From the NCBI RefSeq assembly GCF_000150275.1, contig NW_002060983.1:108353-172352 (forward strand): DNA of 64,000 bases, read 5' to 3'. Origin of the DNA: Trichoplax adhaerens. Taxonomy: Eukaryota; Placozoa; Uniplacotomia; Trichoplacea; Trichoplacidae. Below are positions 12,630 through 24,190 of this stretch, piece after piece. Position 1 is the stretch's first letter. Each line of letters starts with the position of its first letter. Below the pieces are notes generated by a model. That model was not told the origin of the DNA, did not search any database, and was given only the letters and a program-made list of their open reading frames with translations. The position numbers and the translations under genes are program-made.

Positions 12630-13619
12630 CTCTTCTGAATTAAAATAATGAATCCAAACTGTATATTTCCAAGAAACTAGCTAATTAATATTGTAATTAC
12701 ATACATGAAACAGCTGCATATTTACGTTCTAGACTGTACTTGATAAAACATAGTTTGTCTCAGAATTGCAGAGCACTTAATTTTGCTATGCTCAGCATAG
12801 TATTTCAGAGATTATAAATCTCGTCTTATGAAGATACTGTACTTAAGTAAAGATGACCTTAGACAGTATGTTGCTTAGTTCCTTATTATTAATATTTAAT
12901 GACAGTGATAAATATTCGTATAGTCTATAAATTTATACATTTTTTTACGTCAATCTGCCATACGGTAGCTAGCGAATAATGCTATTATTACTTATATATG
13001 ATAGCTGTTACAATATTAAACCATAGATGATCCACTGAAATATTTAATAATGGAATCACCGAGTAAGAAAGAATAAAATATTGCTTTCTATTTGTAGTTG
13101 CTTACCGCGGAAAGTGTAGGGCCTAGAAACTTTTGAAGTCATAGTTATTTATTGCAAAATCTATCTAGTAGTTGTATTCAAGCATAGTAGAATTTTGCAT
13201 GGTAAGGTATATCTTTATGTGAAGATCAAATAAATTCAAAATTATCTTCAGACTTTAAATATAGATGAGTTTCATTGCATACGAGTATACTCATAATTAG
13301 GCAGTTATCAGCACAAAAACGAGCAAATTATCTACGAATATCATTTATGTCATCTACTAAAAATATTGCAAAATTTGAGGTAATAAAGAATTACGTATGT
13401 ACAGCGTAATTTGAAATCTGCAAAGTTCCATTCAAGATATTTTCACCCAGTTACAACAATACAATACAAAAAACTAGAATTAATATAAAATAGTAGGGGA
13501 TAGGCTGTGATTTTATATGCATAAGTTATAAGGTCCAAAATTACAGCAGTCATTTTATACCAATTTAGTTTTATAGCTGTAACAAGAATCAAATTTAACG
13601 TAAGACAAATACAGGCTTA

Positions 13620-14267
13620 AATATATTAAGAGCTCGCAATAACCCTTACTTGCAACAAAGGTTAAGAATGGGCTTTCGAATCTACACTGCTGTAAATTGG
13701 AATGGCAATCAGTTAATATTCTTATGTAGATGCAATCAAGATTTTGGACAACGAGGCCTCCAATCGCTCTAGTAAATCACAATCTACTATATTTTCGATG
13801 TTGCCGAAGCTTATAAAGGTTTACATAAATTAACTGGTTTAACTATTCGAATCGCCTCATAGTTTAAAAATTAATCAAATAAATGATCTAACTAGTCGCC
13901 ATTTGAACAAGTTTAACAGATTCAAATGCTATCACATTTACTGTGCTGTATCTACATTAAATTGATTAATTTCTAACAGAAGTTTTTAACCAATATACCA
14001 ATATATTGAGCTATCCTATATAGATATTTCATCAAAGCTTGAAAACTAAACTTTCAATTTTATTACCAATTGAAGTAAGAGATAACAGATACTTTTGGTT
14101 ATGGCAATTAGCATTTACTATTTCAGTTTCTTTAATTCTAAATTAAGTGCTGCTAACGTATTAACTATACTGTACCACAAAAGTAGTTAAGAAGACCGTG
14201 AACATTACATGCATCTAATCATAGATCAAGTGTAAAATAGAAATAATGTTTACATCACGATAATTGA
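13620..14267 (+). mobile_element. Family E old repeat, copy E1 (decayed)
   Basis: Blocks of this stretch align in order with 47005-47645: the CGCAATAACCCTTACTTGCAAC region near 13636, the region ending TTCTAAATTAAG near 14145, the AGACCGTGAACAT region near 14193, and an end block with TCACGA. Copy E2 has a TATA-like box, AATAAAG and a terminal hairpin; here these are eroded. Boundaries are approximate and the LTR interpretation rests mainly on E2. Confidence 0.4.
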
Positions 14268-16259
14268 CTCTAGATAGACTATTTAATACTTTAATGTAGT
14301 TTTCACGCCAAAACTCAAACGTAGATGTTAAAATGGTTCTGCGATTTCCATCCAGTACAAGCGTAAGTATAGTATCATAACTAGCTAGCGCTAACAGTTA
14401 CACTCTAATAGAAAAATCACTAGAGTATACGAGTATGAGAAAGTATGCATTTCGATTTTTATCAAAAGAAACTTGTATTTATACTTTAGTTGCATATTAG
14501 CACTAAAACAGATGCAGAATTAAGCTTTGAAAAATTCTGTAATATAAAGATGGAACTAAGTTATCATTTGACCTTCCACTAAATTGCAAACTATTGCCGA
14601 AGTCCGATATGCAAAGAGACTAAGATCAATATTACCCGATTATAAGCAAATTCATTGAATTGTACCTTAGGTATTACGTAGGTTAATGCCGTGAGCAATA
14701 TTCGCCGTGGACTTTCTTCCTATAAATAGAAAAAGAAACTATGGAGAACTAATAAGAAATCATCAGATTTATAGATCTAAAAGTACTGTTTACCCTTCAA
14801 TATTTAGTTTACGTAAATAACAATACCTACTCTCTGAACCTTACTTCCTCACAAGGTCTGTTATCGTTATTTCTAATCTTTTTGGTTGCTGGTGATTACA
14901 TTTCAATCTAAACTTTATAGCCCACTAATAAGCTGCTTTATACCAAGGTTTATTATATGCTATGATCTAACAAAAAACGATAGCTCTAGCATTTGCAAAA
15001 ATTTTCAAGCCGGTGCAACAGGCCAAAGTATATCCCTAGCCTGGAATATCCCCGGGTTTAATCTATGTTACACCGGCACTTATTTTTTGCATCTAGATTT
15101 TGTTCAATAAATGTTTGCAAAATATGAATGAGGCATATTGTAAATATTTCAGCATAGCATTAGGCAGCTGTATTTACCCTTTTTATATCTAGTATGCATT
15201 CTCAAAATCAGTTTGCTAAGAGCTAGTATGGCTTTAAATAAATCTTCTCAATTATCTCTCCCCAGACTGTCTTACTTAAATTCGAACAATTTCGTTATAC
15301 TAAAATTTCGTCTGTAAAATTTTAAAAGGATTAGAATTTATCGGCTAATGGTAAATCTTGTAAGCAGTATCGTAACCATCTAGGAATTTGATATTTTTAC
15401 AATTACTGGAAAACTTAACACCTACTAAGAGCAATTTTATATTTAGAAGAGAACCTCATCAAATTCTAATTGCATCATATTGTAACGCTGATTCGAATTT
15501 ATGTTACAGGAATAGGTACACAACTATCAATGAAAAGTGCCATAATGTAGATCCAGTCCTTGATAAGACTGTGCTGAAGGCTAAACTTTGCCTGCATTGC
15601 GCATATTATTGCGAAGATCTTTTGTATAAAATCAGTTAATGTTTACTTATAGCCGCTATTATAAATCGTTTTGCTTGTAGCTCAGCTTATTAAGCGATAA
15701 AATTCAAACTTGTGCATAGATATATAAAAATATAAACTAGGAAAGTCTCTTTGTAGAACTTTCAGTTTTCTAATTTATCGACAAATAAGGTTTATTGTAC
15801 GCTGAGTTTAAAGTAATCCAACGTGAACACTTTATTATTATTAAAAGTTGACAGTCATGCCTTAGAGACAGGTTAAAGTCTCACTGACAAAGTTCAAAGC
15901 AGTATTTGATTAAGAAATGCCCTTATTTGGTTTAATATATGCTTTGACATGTAAGGCACTTTTTATTTTGAAGTTGGGCATACCTTCGACAAAACTGCTT
16001 CTTACAAAAATGAAATTTAAATGATTAACTTCAGAATTACGAATCTTTCTTCAGGGTTGTTTAGTCGCTAGCTATAGCAATGAGAACTAGAGTATTTACT
16101 TTACACATTTAGTGAGCCTTGCAAAGAGGATATTTACGTTATCTCAAAATGAAATTAACATTCAGATGGCTTTTAACAAATAAGTGCCCATATAAAATAC
16201 TGCCAACTAAACTTTCTTACGAAGAGTTACTGATTATTAACCCTTTAAATACGTGTATG
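14268..16259. other. Intergenic, no gene supported
   Basis: Two reading frames of 74 and 83 codons (14886-15110 and 15388-15639) have no ATG start and no recognisable motif. A 7-bp inverted repeat GCCGGTG/CACCGGC spans 69 bases at 15009-15077 and looks at first like a tRNA acceptor stem, but the arms inside do not form a tRNA. Confidence 0.4.
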
Positions 16260-16822
16260 TGTGATAAAATCCATTCACGAAAATTCCAAAGTTGTAGAAA
16301 ATTTGAACTTTATTAGATCTAATACAAAGACTGGCTACACACAGCTCTATTCTAGCCGAATAAAACTATTCAAGGACTTCTAGAAAGAACGAACTGAATA
16401 GTCTAAAGTTGCCAGCTTATATTCATTTCGTAGCAGTCATAGCCACAATCAGCATAGCAATATTCTATCTTAATTTACATATAGTCAAATTATTATTAGT
16501 GACAACATTTTACAGCCAACCATCATTAATCCGATATGTAAACAACTACGGTAATTCCATCGATATTATTCTTAGCAGTCAAAGTACGCTAAACTAAGCA
16601 TATCTTAATATATGAATTACAGTTCTATTTTTACTTCTAGCCTTAATAGTAAATCAACACCTTACTATATATAGCCATGTGCACTATAGCGTCGAATCTA
16701 CCATAACAATCTATGGTAGCGAGCTACTAAATACGTCTTAAGATAAATATAAAAAGTTATGCTTCCGTACATCTTACTAACATCGCTAAAAGTCTACAAT
16801 AACAATACTAAGTTTCGTTACA
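16260..16822 (-). mobile_element. Family C solo LTR-like element, old copy C5
   Basis: A 563-bp diverged member of family C. On the + strand it begins TGTGATAAAATCC, with the end stem-loop arms GTGA/TCAC, and ends TTTCGTTACA. The flanks GTATG (16255-16259) and GTATC (16823-16827) are a 4-of-5 target duplication. The antisense 62-codon open frame of the family is still open (16409-16597) but lacks an ATG. It is the most diverged C copy in the window. Confidence 0.62.
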
Positions 16823-16827
16823 GTATC

Positions 16828-19800
16828 ATACCTTTACGGTTAGATTGTGCAAGTATTAATGCGTCATGAATTCTTGTGGAATTTCTTAATGTTAGGACTG
16901 TTTCTTCTATATTTGGTTAAATTTCTGAACTGCTAATACGTTTATTAAAACTTTGTTGTGTTTTCCACTAATATATTCACTTATTGCAATCAAGTAATTC
17001 TAAGTAATCCTAAAAGTTAGATCACCTGTACTAATCAGCTTGCTAGTTAAAAACATTTCAAGTAAGGAAATTAAGCGTCAGGTTTTAGAGATTCGAGAAA
17101 GTAGACATCTATAAGTAATGGAATAGTTTTAGTCATAAAACCTCCATTAGAGATCGCTTTGGTATCCAAAATTATCTTATAATGATAAAGCTTATTCTCT
17201 AATCACATAGTACTTCAGGTATTAAATCCTATTTCTATGTGACAAAATTAATATCTCAGTGATTTTGAATAAAAGATTCATCAACGAATTACAAATTATC
17301 ATCAAAAAAAAAATAACAGTGGCTGCTATAGTCTAATGCGCTATACATTTGTAATTGTTACCGGAACACAATTATAGAAAATATTTAATTTTCTAACAAA
17401 AGTCTCGAGTTTTAAAAGATTGCATTAATATTTAATTGATTTCCTGAACAAAGGACAGAAATTCAAGTTAAAGATTAATAGATTCTTGCGTACACTACAA
17501 ATGGACTAATCAAAATGTAACAAACAAAACCTGATCTACATACTCTAGGCTACGTTTAGATCATGCAAATCGAATGTTATAAATTGAAGATTTTTTTTAT
17601 TGATTATCCATCAATTTGAAATACTACGTAATAATATTACAAGCTTTGGTCCAATTATAGAATTTTCGTACAACTACACCAAATCTTAGAACCCCAGGAT
17701 TATGAACAAGCTCTAAGTGCAACATCTACGAAAATAGTGCTGCTGCTTTAAATAATATCTAGTAATTCTTGTGCAACAACTAAATCTCTTAAATTTATGG
17801 GAATTAGTCAGCAAACGAAATTCTATGATTTATATTACCTCTTATAAAGCTAAAATCAACATGATAAAATAATCAAAAACGTTACTGACATATTAACTAA
17901 CGTGCATATCCATATCCACCAATTATTGTCAACAATCCCTACATTTGATAATACATACCGCGTTTTAGTTGAGATATATTTTACTTCTGTGAAATGTATG
18001 GAAATCATTAACTAATTTAATAGATTTATAGCACCAAAATATTAGTTTTCATGATTTATCTGCTTTACTTTTTTAATTAATTTTTCAGCAACTTTTACCG
18101 AAGTTCTTATAAGTATTCGATGCAAAAGCATATTTTTTATCATTAGAGTAAAACTACAATTAATGCTCTCACAAAATCACACATTTAAAATTTCAATGTA
18201 ACAGTAGAGGAAAACTTTCATCCCATGTGAATTTATTAATGACAAAATAATAATGCATCAAATTATTAATAAGGGCTCTTTGAAGACTTTGTTATTATAC
18301 ATTGCGGGAATTAATGTCCTTTAGTTTGCAACGGTTCATAAACTTTATTTCCTTAAAGGTAAGTGAGGTATATGGATAGACTAGTAACGTATCCTTTAAA
18401 ATTAGAAGCAATAGCATTCGATTTATAAAAATGGATTAGCGTTACGATAACATTTAAATACTCTCAGATACATACTATAATGTCATATTTAAAGTTTACT
18501 GGATTGATATTAATTCCATCCTGTATCCGCAATTATTATTCTTTACCTCAAAAATTTTCTAGTTATTAGCAGTGCTGTGCTTGCCAACATCCATGCAGTT
18601 GGAATCTGTTGTCAGTACTGTACCCATTAAATTAATTGCCATTCTTCAACAATCCATCTAAATATTTTATATATTGTTGTATTATTAGACAGGTGTTATT
18701 TACTCTATGATAATCAATTCTTAAAGAAGATCTGTACAGATCAAATTAATTAGAACACTCTTTATACAGATCATATGCTTATTAGTAGTCATCAAAAATT
18801 TTGGTACAGTTCTTTTAAATCTAAAGCAAATATTATGTTTTATCCTCTTCCATAATTTCCTATATGTCAACGTGCGAATAGGATTGGATAGGGACTTTCC
18901 AAGCATTAAATGAAAAATAAGAACTGTCAAAAATAATTAATGCATACATTAACGATGTCATTTATTCCCAAGTCTCATTCTTACAAAATTTTATGAATCT
19001 TTAACTAAGGTTATAAGGTCAGTAAATTTAATGTGTGAGCTTCAGCCCTGAGATTCGATTTACACACACTTGCATTGATCAATTTCTTAATTTTATGTTA
19101 TAAACATTTACAGTATTACCTCTTAGTTCTGCAAGTATGCTACTAAGATATTCAATTGCTTAATGAATTGCTATTTCAATAGTATTAAAATTTTCGAATT
19201 ATCCGATTTTATTGCCCTATAAGTATAAATTTTTGTAATTCTGCTAAATACCAAACTATAACATAATGTTCATATACAAATTTTATTGTTAAAGAACTTA
19301 AAACGCATTAAGCAATCACCATTTTGACTTTAAAAAAGCAACTATTTTCATCTGGTTAAAATTCGGTAAAGAGATCCTATCAAAGTGGTCAGCGTTTATT
19401 CCAATTTCTAAATTCTGTCAATACTCAACTCTTTATCTAGCAAGAAATCATTGAATATTTAGCAAGAACCAAAAAATTAAATTAATAGTACCTAATCAAT
19501 TACCTTTACGATGCTAATTGGTGATATCGGTTGAACTGTCATATACTTTACCCATTTATCATGACCTTCGCTCAAAAAAATCAACAAAGATGTGATTGCA
19601 TAGTAAAATATAATAGATGTCAACGTTATAATTAATCAATTATCAACCGAAATACTTATCGGTGATGAATAATCCTGCATCATATATAAATTTCTGAATG
19701 TCCTTTAATTAAGGGCAGTAGTCTTTTATTCCTAAATAATGAAGTATTGCATAGGATTAGGGTACACTTATTTTAATATTAAGGCAGTACATTTTAGAAA

Positions 19801-20412
19801 TTCATAAATTTTGGAGATTTATAACACCGCGTGTAGCACAAATAGTTTAAGAACATTAAGAATAGGTGTAACCTTCAATATCAAAACCTAGCATAGTTGG
19901 TTTATCAAATTCTTATGGATCTTATAATTTTAGAACAATCTATTATTCATAATTCCAATTCTATATCAGCATTTAAATAAATGAAATTACTTCTTAGGAG
20001 TATAATAAACGATCAAATTAGGTATGATTACGTCAGAAATAAGCATATCTAACCAATTGATTGACTTATAAATATTTGTTGTTATTCTTGATTTTTAATT
20101 CAAGAAGTTTATCGCTTGATATATTATTGGTTATCTTAATGCCCTGCATCAGCTTGTGTTATATGTACAAATTAAAATCATCTACCAATTGAATATCATT
20201 CTAGAGACAAAAGAGAAAGAAAGGAAATTACTGATCTATGATGTGGGTAAACAGAATAAGACAATTAAAACTAAACTATTACCTTTCTACAAAATCAAAT
20301 GTGAATATGCTCACAATAACCTTATTTATCTGTATTTTAAAGATGAATATATCCAAAACTAAAAAGAATACCTATTGTCTTAAAGGTTTACACGATCTGG
20401 TTTACAATTAAA
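16828..20412. other. Intergenic with a possible GPCR-tail relic
   Basis: About 3.6 kb with no intact gene. On the minus strand near 18.8 kb a frame reads like the end of TM7 and helix 8 of a receptor; it is annotated separately as a doubtful relic. Otherwise AT-rich, nothing recognised. Confidence 0.4.
18721..18930 (-). pseudogene. Doubtful relic of a GPCR C-terminus
   Basis: A 69-codon minus-strand frame without ATG contains SNPIRTLTYRKLWKRIK, reminiscent of NPxxY followed by an amphipathic helix 8 with basic residues, preceded by a short hydrophobic stretch. A lysine sits inside what would be TM7 and a stop lies three codons upstream. I could not find TM6 or other receptor blocks further upstream on that strand. 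Chance resemblance in AT-rich DNA is quite possible. Confidence 0.18.
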
Positions 20413-20580
20413 CAGTAGATATGATATTAGTGCATATTTAATATAGAGAAATATTCAATATCAATTATACTGTAGATATGATATTACATATTTAATTGAG
20501 AGTTATATTCAATATCACTTATACAGTAGATATGATATTACATATTTAATAGAGAGTTATATTCAATATCAATTATATAG
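20413..20580. repeat. Three-unit tandem repeat of 54-57 bp
   Basis: The unit contains GTAGATATGATATTA and TATTCAATATCA. Its starts at 20415, 20472 and 20526 are 57 and 54 bases apart. Units two and three are nearly identical. The array ends about 210 bases before the start codon of GPCR-2, so it falls in that gene's likely promoter or 5' leader. Confidence 0.8.
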
Positions 20581-20790
20581 ATATTAAGTGGTCTTTTTAT
20601 ACTATTGATGATGATAGGCTAATCATAACCAATATTCTATTCCCGCTGATACCATACAATTGATCTTACATATAAATTACTAGCTTATATGGAAACTTTC
20701 ACATAAATTCTAATCCATTGACTTGATTAATTGAACAGGGTAACTGGTTCCGATGTAAGTGCACTCTCGATGTAGCATATCAAAACGACG

Positions 20791-21783
20791 ATGACAGCTA
20801 TATTCAATAACAGTCGATCTCATGAGACATTAAACTACATTAAAATTGAAACCATCGTTTTATCATGTATATGGATGCCAATCTTTATTATTGGATTTTT
20901 AGGAAATATATTAGTCTGCGTGACGGTTTATAAAACTAAAAAGATGCACATATTCGTGTATTACTTACTAACAAGTATGGCTATTTCCGACGCTATGAGC
21001 TGTATCTTTTGTGCGTTATACTTAGTTTTTCAGTTTTGTTATATTTATCTCGATCTTTTGGTATCGACCAAAAGCCTGCTGTGTCAAATAGATAAATTAA
21101 TGATTTATACCTCATACTATACATCTACTCATACACTCACTGTAATTAGTCTAGAGCGTTACTACGCTATCGTTAGAAATCGGGTTGTATTAAAGAAAAA
21201 TCGACTTGGCTTTGCAATAATAGGATTAACTTGGATTTTAGGATTTGCTATAACTATTCCTATGGTCTATGTTGTTGGTGTTACCCCTCAATCGCCTTAC
21301 TTGTGTGATTATGTCTATATTGCTACCACAAACTCGAAGATATATATTACAGCATTAACAATGATCGAAGTTGTTATTCCATTTACAATTATTACGTATT
21401 TTTATTCTACCATCATACGTTACGTGAAATCTAGGCTAAATTCAATTTCTTCCTTTGCTAGTATTGATAAATCAAGCGATAGAAATAAGCGAGATGCCAT
21501 ACGTATGCTTACAATAGTAACTGTTATATTTATTGTATTCTCATTCTTTCTACATTGCACCAAAATGGTCATGGCATTTTCTGGAACTGTTATGATTTCG
21601 ACATATGAAAGTGGTCTTCCTAATTTTTATATTTATGGCGATGGCTTAGCGGTACTATTAAATGTTATCAATCCTTTTATATACTCTGTCTGTAACAAAA
21701 GCTTTCGCCAGTCAATGCTTCAAACCATTAAAAGGAAAAGAAGAAAAATCATGCAATTTCCAGTAAAAAATCCCAAATTTTAA
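20791..21783 (+). CDS. GPCR-2: class A G-protein-coupled receptor, paralog trio member
   Basis: 330 residues, one exon, seven membrane helices, expected at the cell surface. Landmarks: GN 38-39 in TM1; SMAISD with D67 in TM2; C98 and ECL2 C172 (YLCDY); TM3 block YYTSTHTLT leading to ERY 122-124 (conservative D to E in DRY); W148; P197 in TM5; NPFIY 294-298; helix 8 CNKSFRQSM; basic tail. TM6 (about 240-262) has no proline, so the classic CWxP switch is missing. N6 is a potential glycosylation site. It aligns nearly gap-free with GPCR-3 and GPCR-4 from residue 1 onward, which also supports this ATG. Ligand unknown; the tail is short and there is no cysteine cluster for palmitoylation. Confidence 0.94.
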   Translation: MTAIFNNSRSHETLNYIKIETIVLSCIWMPIFIIGFLGNILVCVTVYKTKKMHIFVYYLLTSMAISDAMSCIFCALYLVFQFCYIYLDLLVSTKSLLCQIDKLMIYTSYYTSTHTLTVISLERYYAIVRNRVVLKKNRLGFAIIGLTWILGFAITIPMVYVVGVTPQSPYLCDYVYIATTNSKIYITALTMIEVVIPFTIITYFYSTIIRYVKSRLNSISSFASIDKSSDRNKRDAIRMLTIVTVIFIVFSFFLHCTKMVMAFSGTVMISTYESGLPNFYIYGDGLAVLLNVINPFIYSVCNKSFRQSMLQTIKRKRRKIMQFPVKNPKF

Positions 21784-23628
21784 ATTATAATTTACTGAAA
21801 TTTCCCGTCATTTCATTCCGCTGATATCATTAAAAATCTAGTTGTAATAACATTTTTGGTTGTAATAACAGTAACAGTTTCATGAAATATTTTAAGAAAT
21901 GAAAAATATACTTTTTTAATATACATATTTGAAACCATCTATGTAGTATCGATTGATAATCTCTACTTCGGAGGATATTAGAATATGTCAGTTTAATGGC
22001 AATCTAGCATCGTTTATTATTATTGACTACAAGCAGATGTAAGCCTTTTTTGATTGTCCAAATTTTTTTTATATGCTGCCTAGTTAGATTCAAAAAGCTT
22101 CCATAAATTCAGAACATCAACTAAGAGTGATTACAGAATTCAAATAATTTATAGTAATAATTTCCAGACCTCAAGGATGTGACTATTATTGCCTATTTGG
22201 ATTGAAAAAATTAAATGCAAAACCTGTGGAAAATAAGTTTGGTTTATTTAAAGTAATTCTTTCTGCTGATAGCCATTAATATTCAAAATTGATCCTGAAT
22301 ATGGCTATCTTACTATTTTGATTATAGCCTACACGATTCGGATTAAGCGTTCGTTTGCAGTGAATCAAGCTTTATTAACAAACGAAGTACCAAACTACTA
22401 TTTTATTTTTAAAATTATATTGCTTATCTTCTTTTAGAATTACAGTTGAATTATCTACTATGAATGTATGACAATGATATTTATTCGAAAAAGATAATTC
22501 GATTCAATATACATTTACTTATAATAATAAGAATAAAGCGAAACTGAAACTTAAACTCACGCAACCCCAGATAATATCTTCGTAGGTTCGTAATTTATTC
22601 TTGTTATACTAAATATAAAAGCACTTGCAAGGTGCTAGAAAGTTCCAAAAGTTTTTAATAACAGCGATACCTTTATTATTTTTGTGTGATTAAGTATGTA
22701 TATTAAATATCATTAACGGCCATTACCCCTTACTCGAAAACTTATGATGAAATTAAATTTTTGTCCAAATAGTAAGAGCGCATGACATCTTAAATATAAA
22801 ACGATTCGATCTTGAATTAGAAAAGATAGATTAAGTCGTAGGCAATCATTCCTAGCAACGTACAAACGTTTTCAAACAGTATTTTAATATGAATCCTAAC
22901 AAAGTTATAGGTCTACATTTACAAAATGACACGCTTAATGAAATTTCATCTGAAGTAAATCTAACAACGTAAGATATTACTATTAAAATTGTACTGACAG
23001 TTAGACATTAAAGGGATTCGGAATAAGTTTAATAGCCGCAGTGTATTGGATATAAAGTCGCTGAGGTTCACGTTGTCAAAATTGTATGAATATTTTATGA
23101 AGCTTAAAATATAAGGGATTATTGAAAAAAAGTTCAGAATAGCTTCTATCAGCTTTCAGAAACAATGATATTCTATCTGTAAAATAAAAGTGGATACTTT
23201 TAAAATAATGTTATATATCCTAGCTACTTTAAATCAATTTGTCAATGTGAATGAAATGGCAGTTAAAGGCTAGATTATTCGAAAACGTTAATTATTGCGG
23301 AATAATGTCATAATATTCAATTTTATGACGTCAAACTTTATAACCTTCCCACAATATAATCTTATTGAACGCTATCGAAACAAAGGCTACTTCCGTAATT
23401 TCCAGTATTTCTACTATCTCAAATAATTCTATAATTAATTAAAAAAGTAGGCAGTTTAAATATAGAATTATATTATTTAATTAACGGAGTCGTGGTATTG
23501 TCTAAGGCTATAACTAAGCATCCTTATGTTAATGTTGTTTGACGATTTCAAAACTTCCATAAAAATTGTAGACTATCTGCAGTGAAAACAAAATGATTTA
23601 CATTTAGCTTTATTTTAATAATTTACGA
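21784..23628. other. Intergenic, one strong hairpin
   Basis: No gene seen. A long imperfect hairpin at 22268-22309 is annotated separately. Otherwise AT-rich, with the 3' untranslated region of GPCR-2 expected in the first few hundred bases. Confidence 0.45.
22268..22309. repeat. Hairpin, 14-bp arms with a 4-base bulge
   Basis: The left arm GATAGCCAT-(TAAT)-ATTCA pairs with TGAATATGGCTATC on the right; the loop is AAATTGATCC. The arms share the AGCCATATTC core with the hairpin at 6632-6667. Confidence 0.6.
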
Positions 23629-23633
23629 CATGG

Positions 23634-24185
23634 TGTGATATATACCAATCACGAAATTTCAAATTTTAGAAAAATAAGGGCTTTATTCAATCTTATACAA
23701 AGATCAACTACACACAGCTCTACTTTAGCCGAATACTACTTCTAAAGACTTCTACAACGAACTAACAGTACAATCTAAAGTTGTATGCTTTTATACTTTT
23801 CGTAGCATTCTCAGCTACAATCCGCATAGCAACCTTTTACCTTATTTTACACATAGTTAAATTATTCTTAGTAAGACTATTCTACTGCGGACCATCATTA
23901 ATCCAAAATGGATATGACTACAGTACTTACGTAGACATTATTCACACCAGCCAAAGTACAATGAATTAACCATTTCCTAATATATTATTTACAGTTCTAT
24001 TTCTACCTATAGCCTTATTAGTAACTCAACAGCTTACTGTATATAGTCATCTGTACTCTAGCATAGAGTCTCTACCACTACAGTCTATAGTTTTAGCTAC
24101 CAAATATCTCTTAGGATAAATATCTACCGTACATTATACTACGCATGGCTAACAGTCTACAATCACAATACTAAGTTACATTACA
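23634..24185 (-). mobile_element. Family C solo LTR-like element, copy C1
   Basis: 552 bp flanked by a perfect 5-bp duplication CATGG (23629-23633 and 24186-24190). On the + strand it begins TGTGATATATACCAATCACG, whose GTGAT/ATCAC arms form an end hairpin, and ends AAGTTACATTACA. Sense orientation (TATAAAA then AATAAAG, compare the copy at 55858) is minus. A 62-codon frame without ATG (23781-23969, + strand, so antisense to the LTR) is open; I do not call it a gene. Confidence 0.78.
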
Positions 24186-24190
24186 CATGG

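Larger units (their letters stand above)
11413..13619. other. Intergenic with several GC-rich hairpins
   Basis: No gene seen. Hairpin at 11651-11679 (ACTCGGCAT with ATGCCGAGT). Four compact GC-rich inverted repeats lie between 12346 and 12629 in otherwise very AT-rich DNA, annotated separately. Confidence 0.45.

Noticed and set aside
15009-15077. A 69-base segment closed by a 7-bp stem GCCGGTG/CACCGGC, like a tRNA
   Set aside because: No A box at the right place, no TTCRA T-loop, and the inner arm CAGGC/GCCTG does not fit the cloverleaf.
15388-15639. 83-codon cysteine-containing open frame
   Set aside because: Starts at TTG, no ATG, no signal sequence or known pattern; chance frame.
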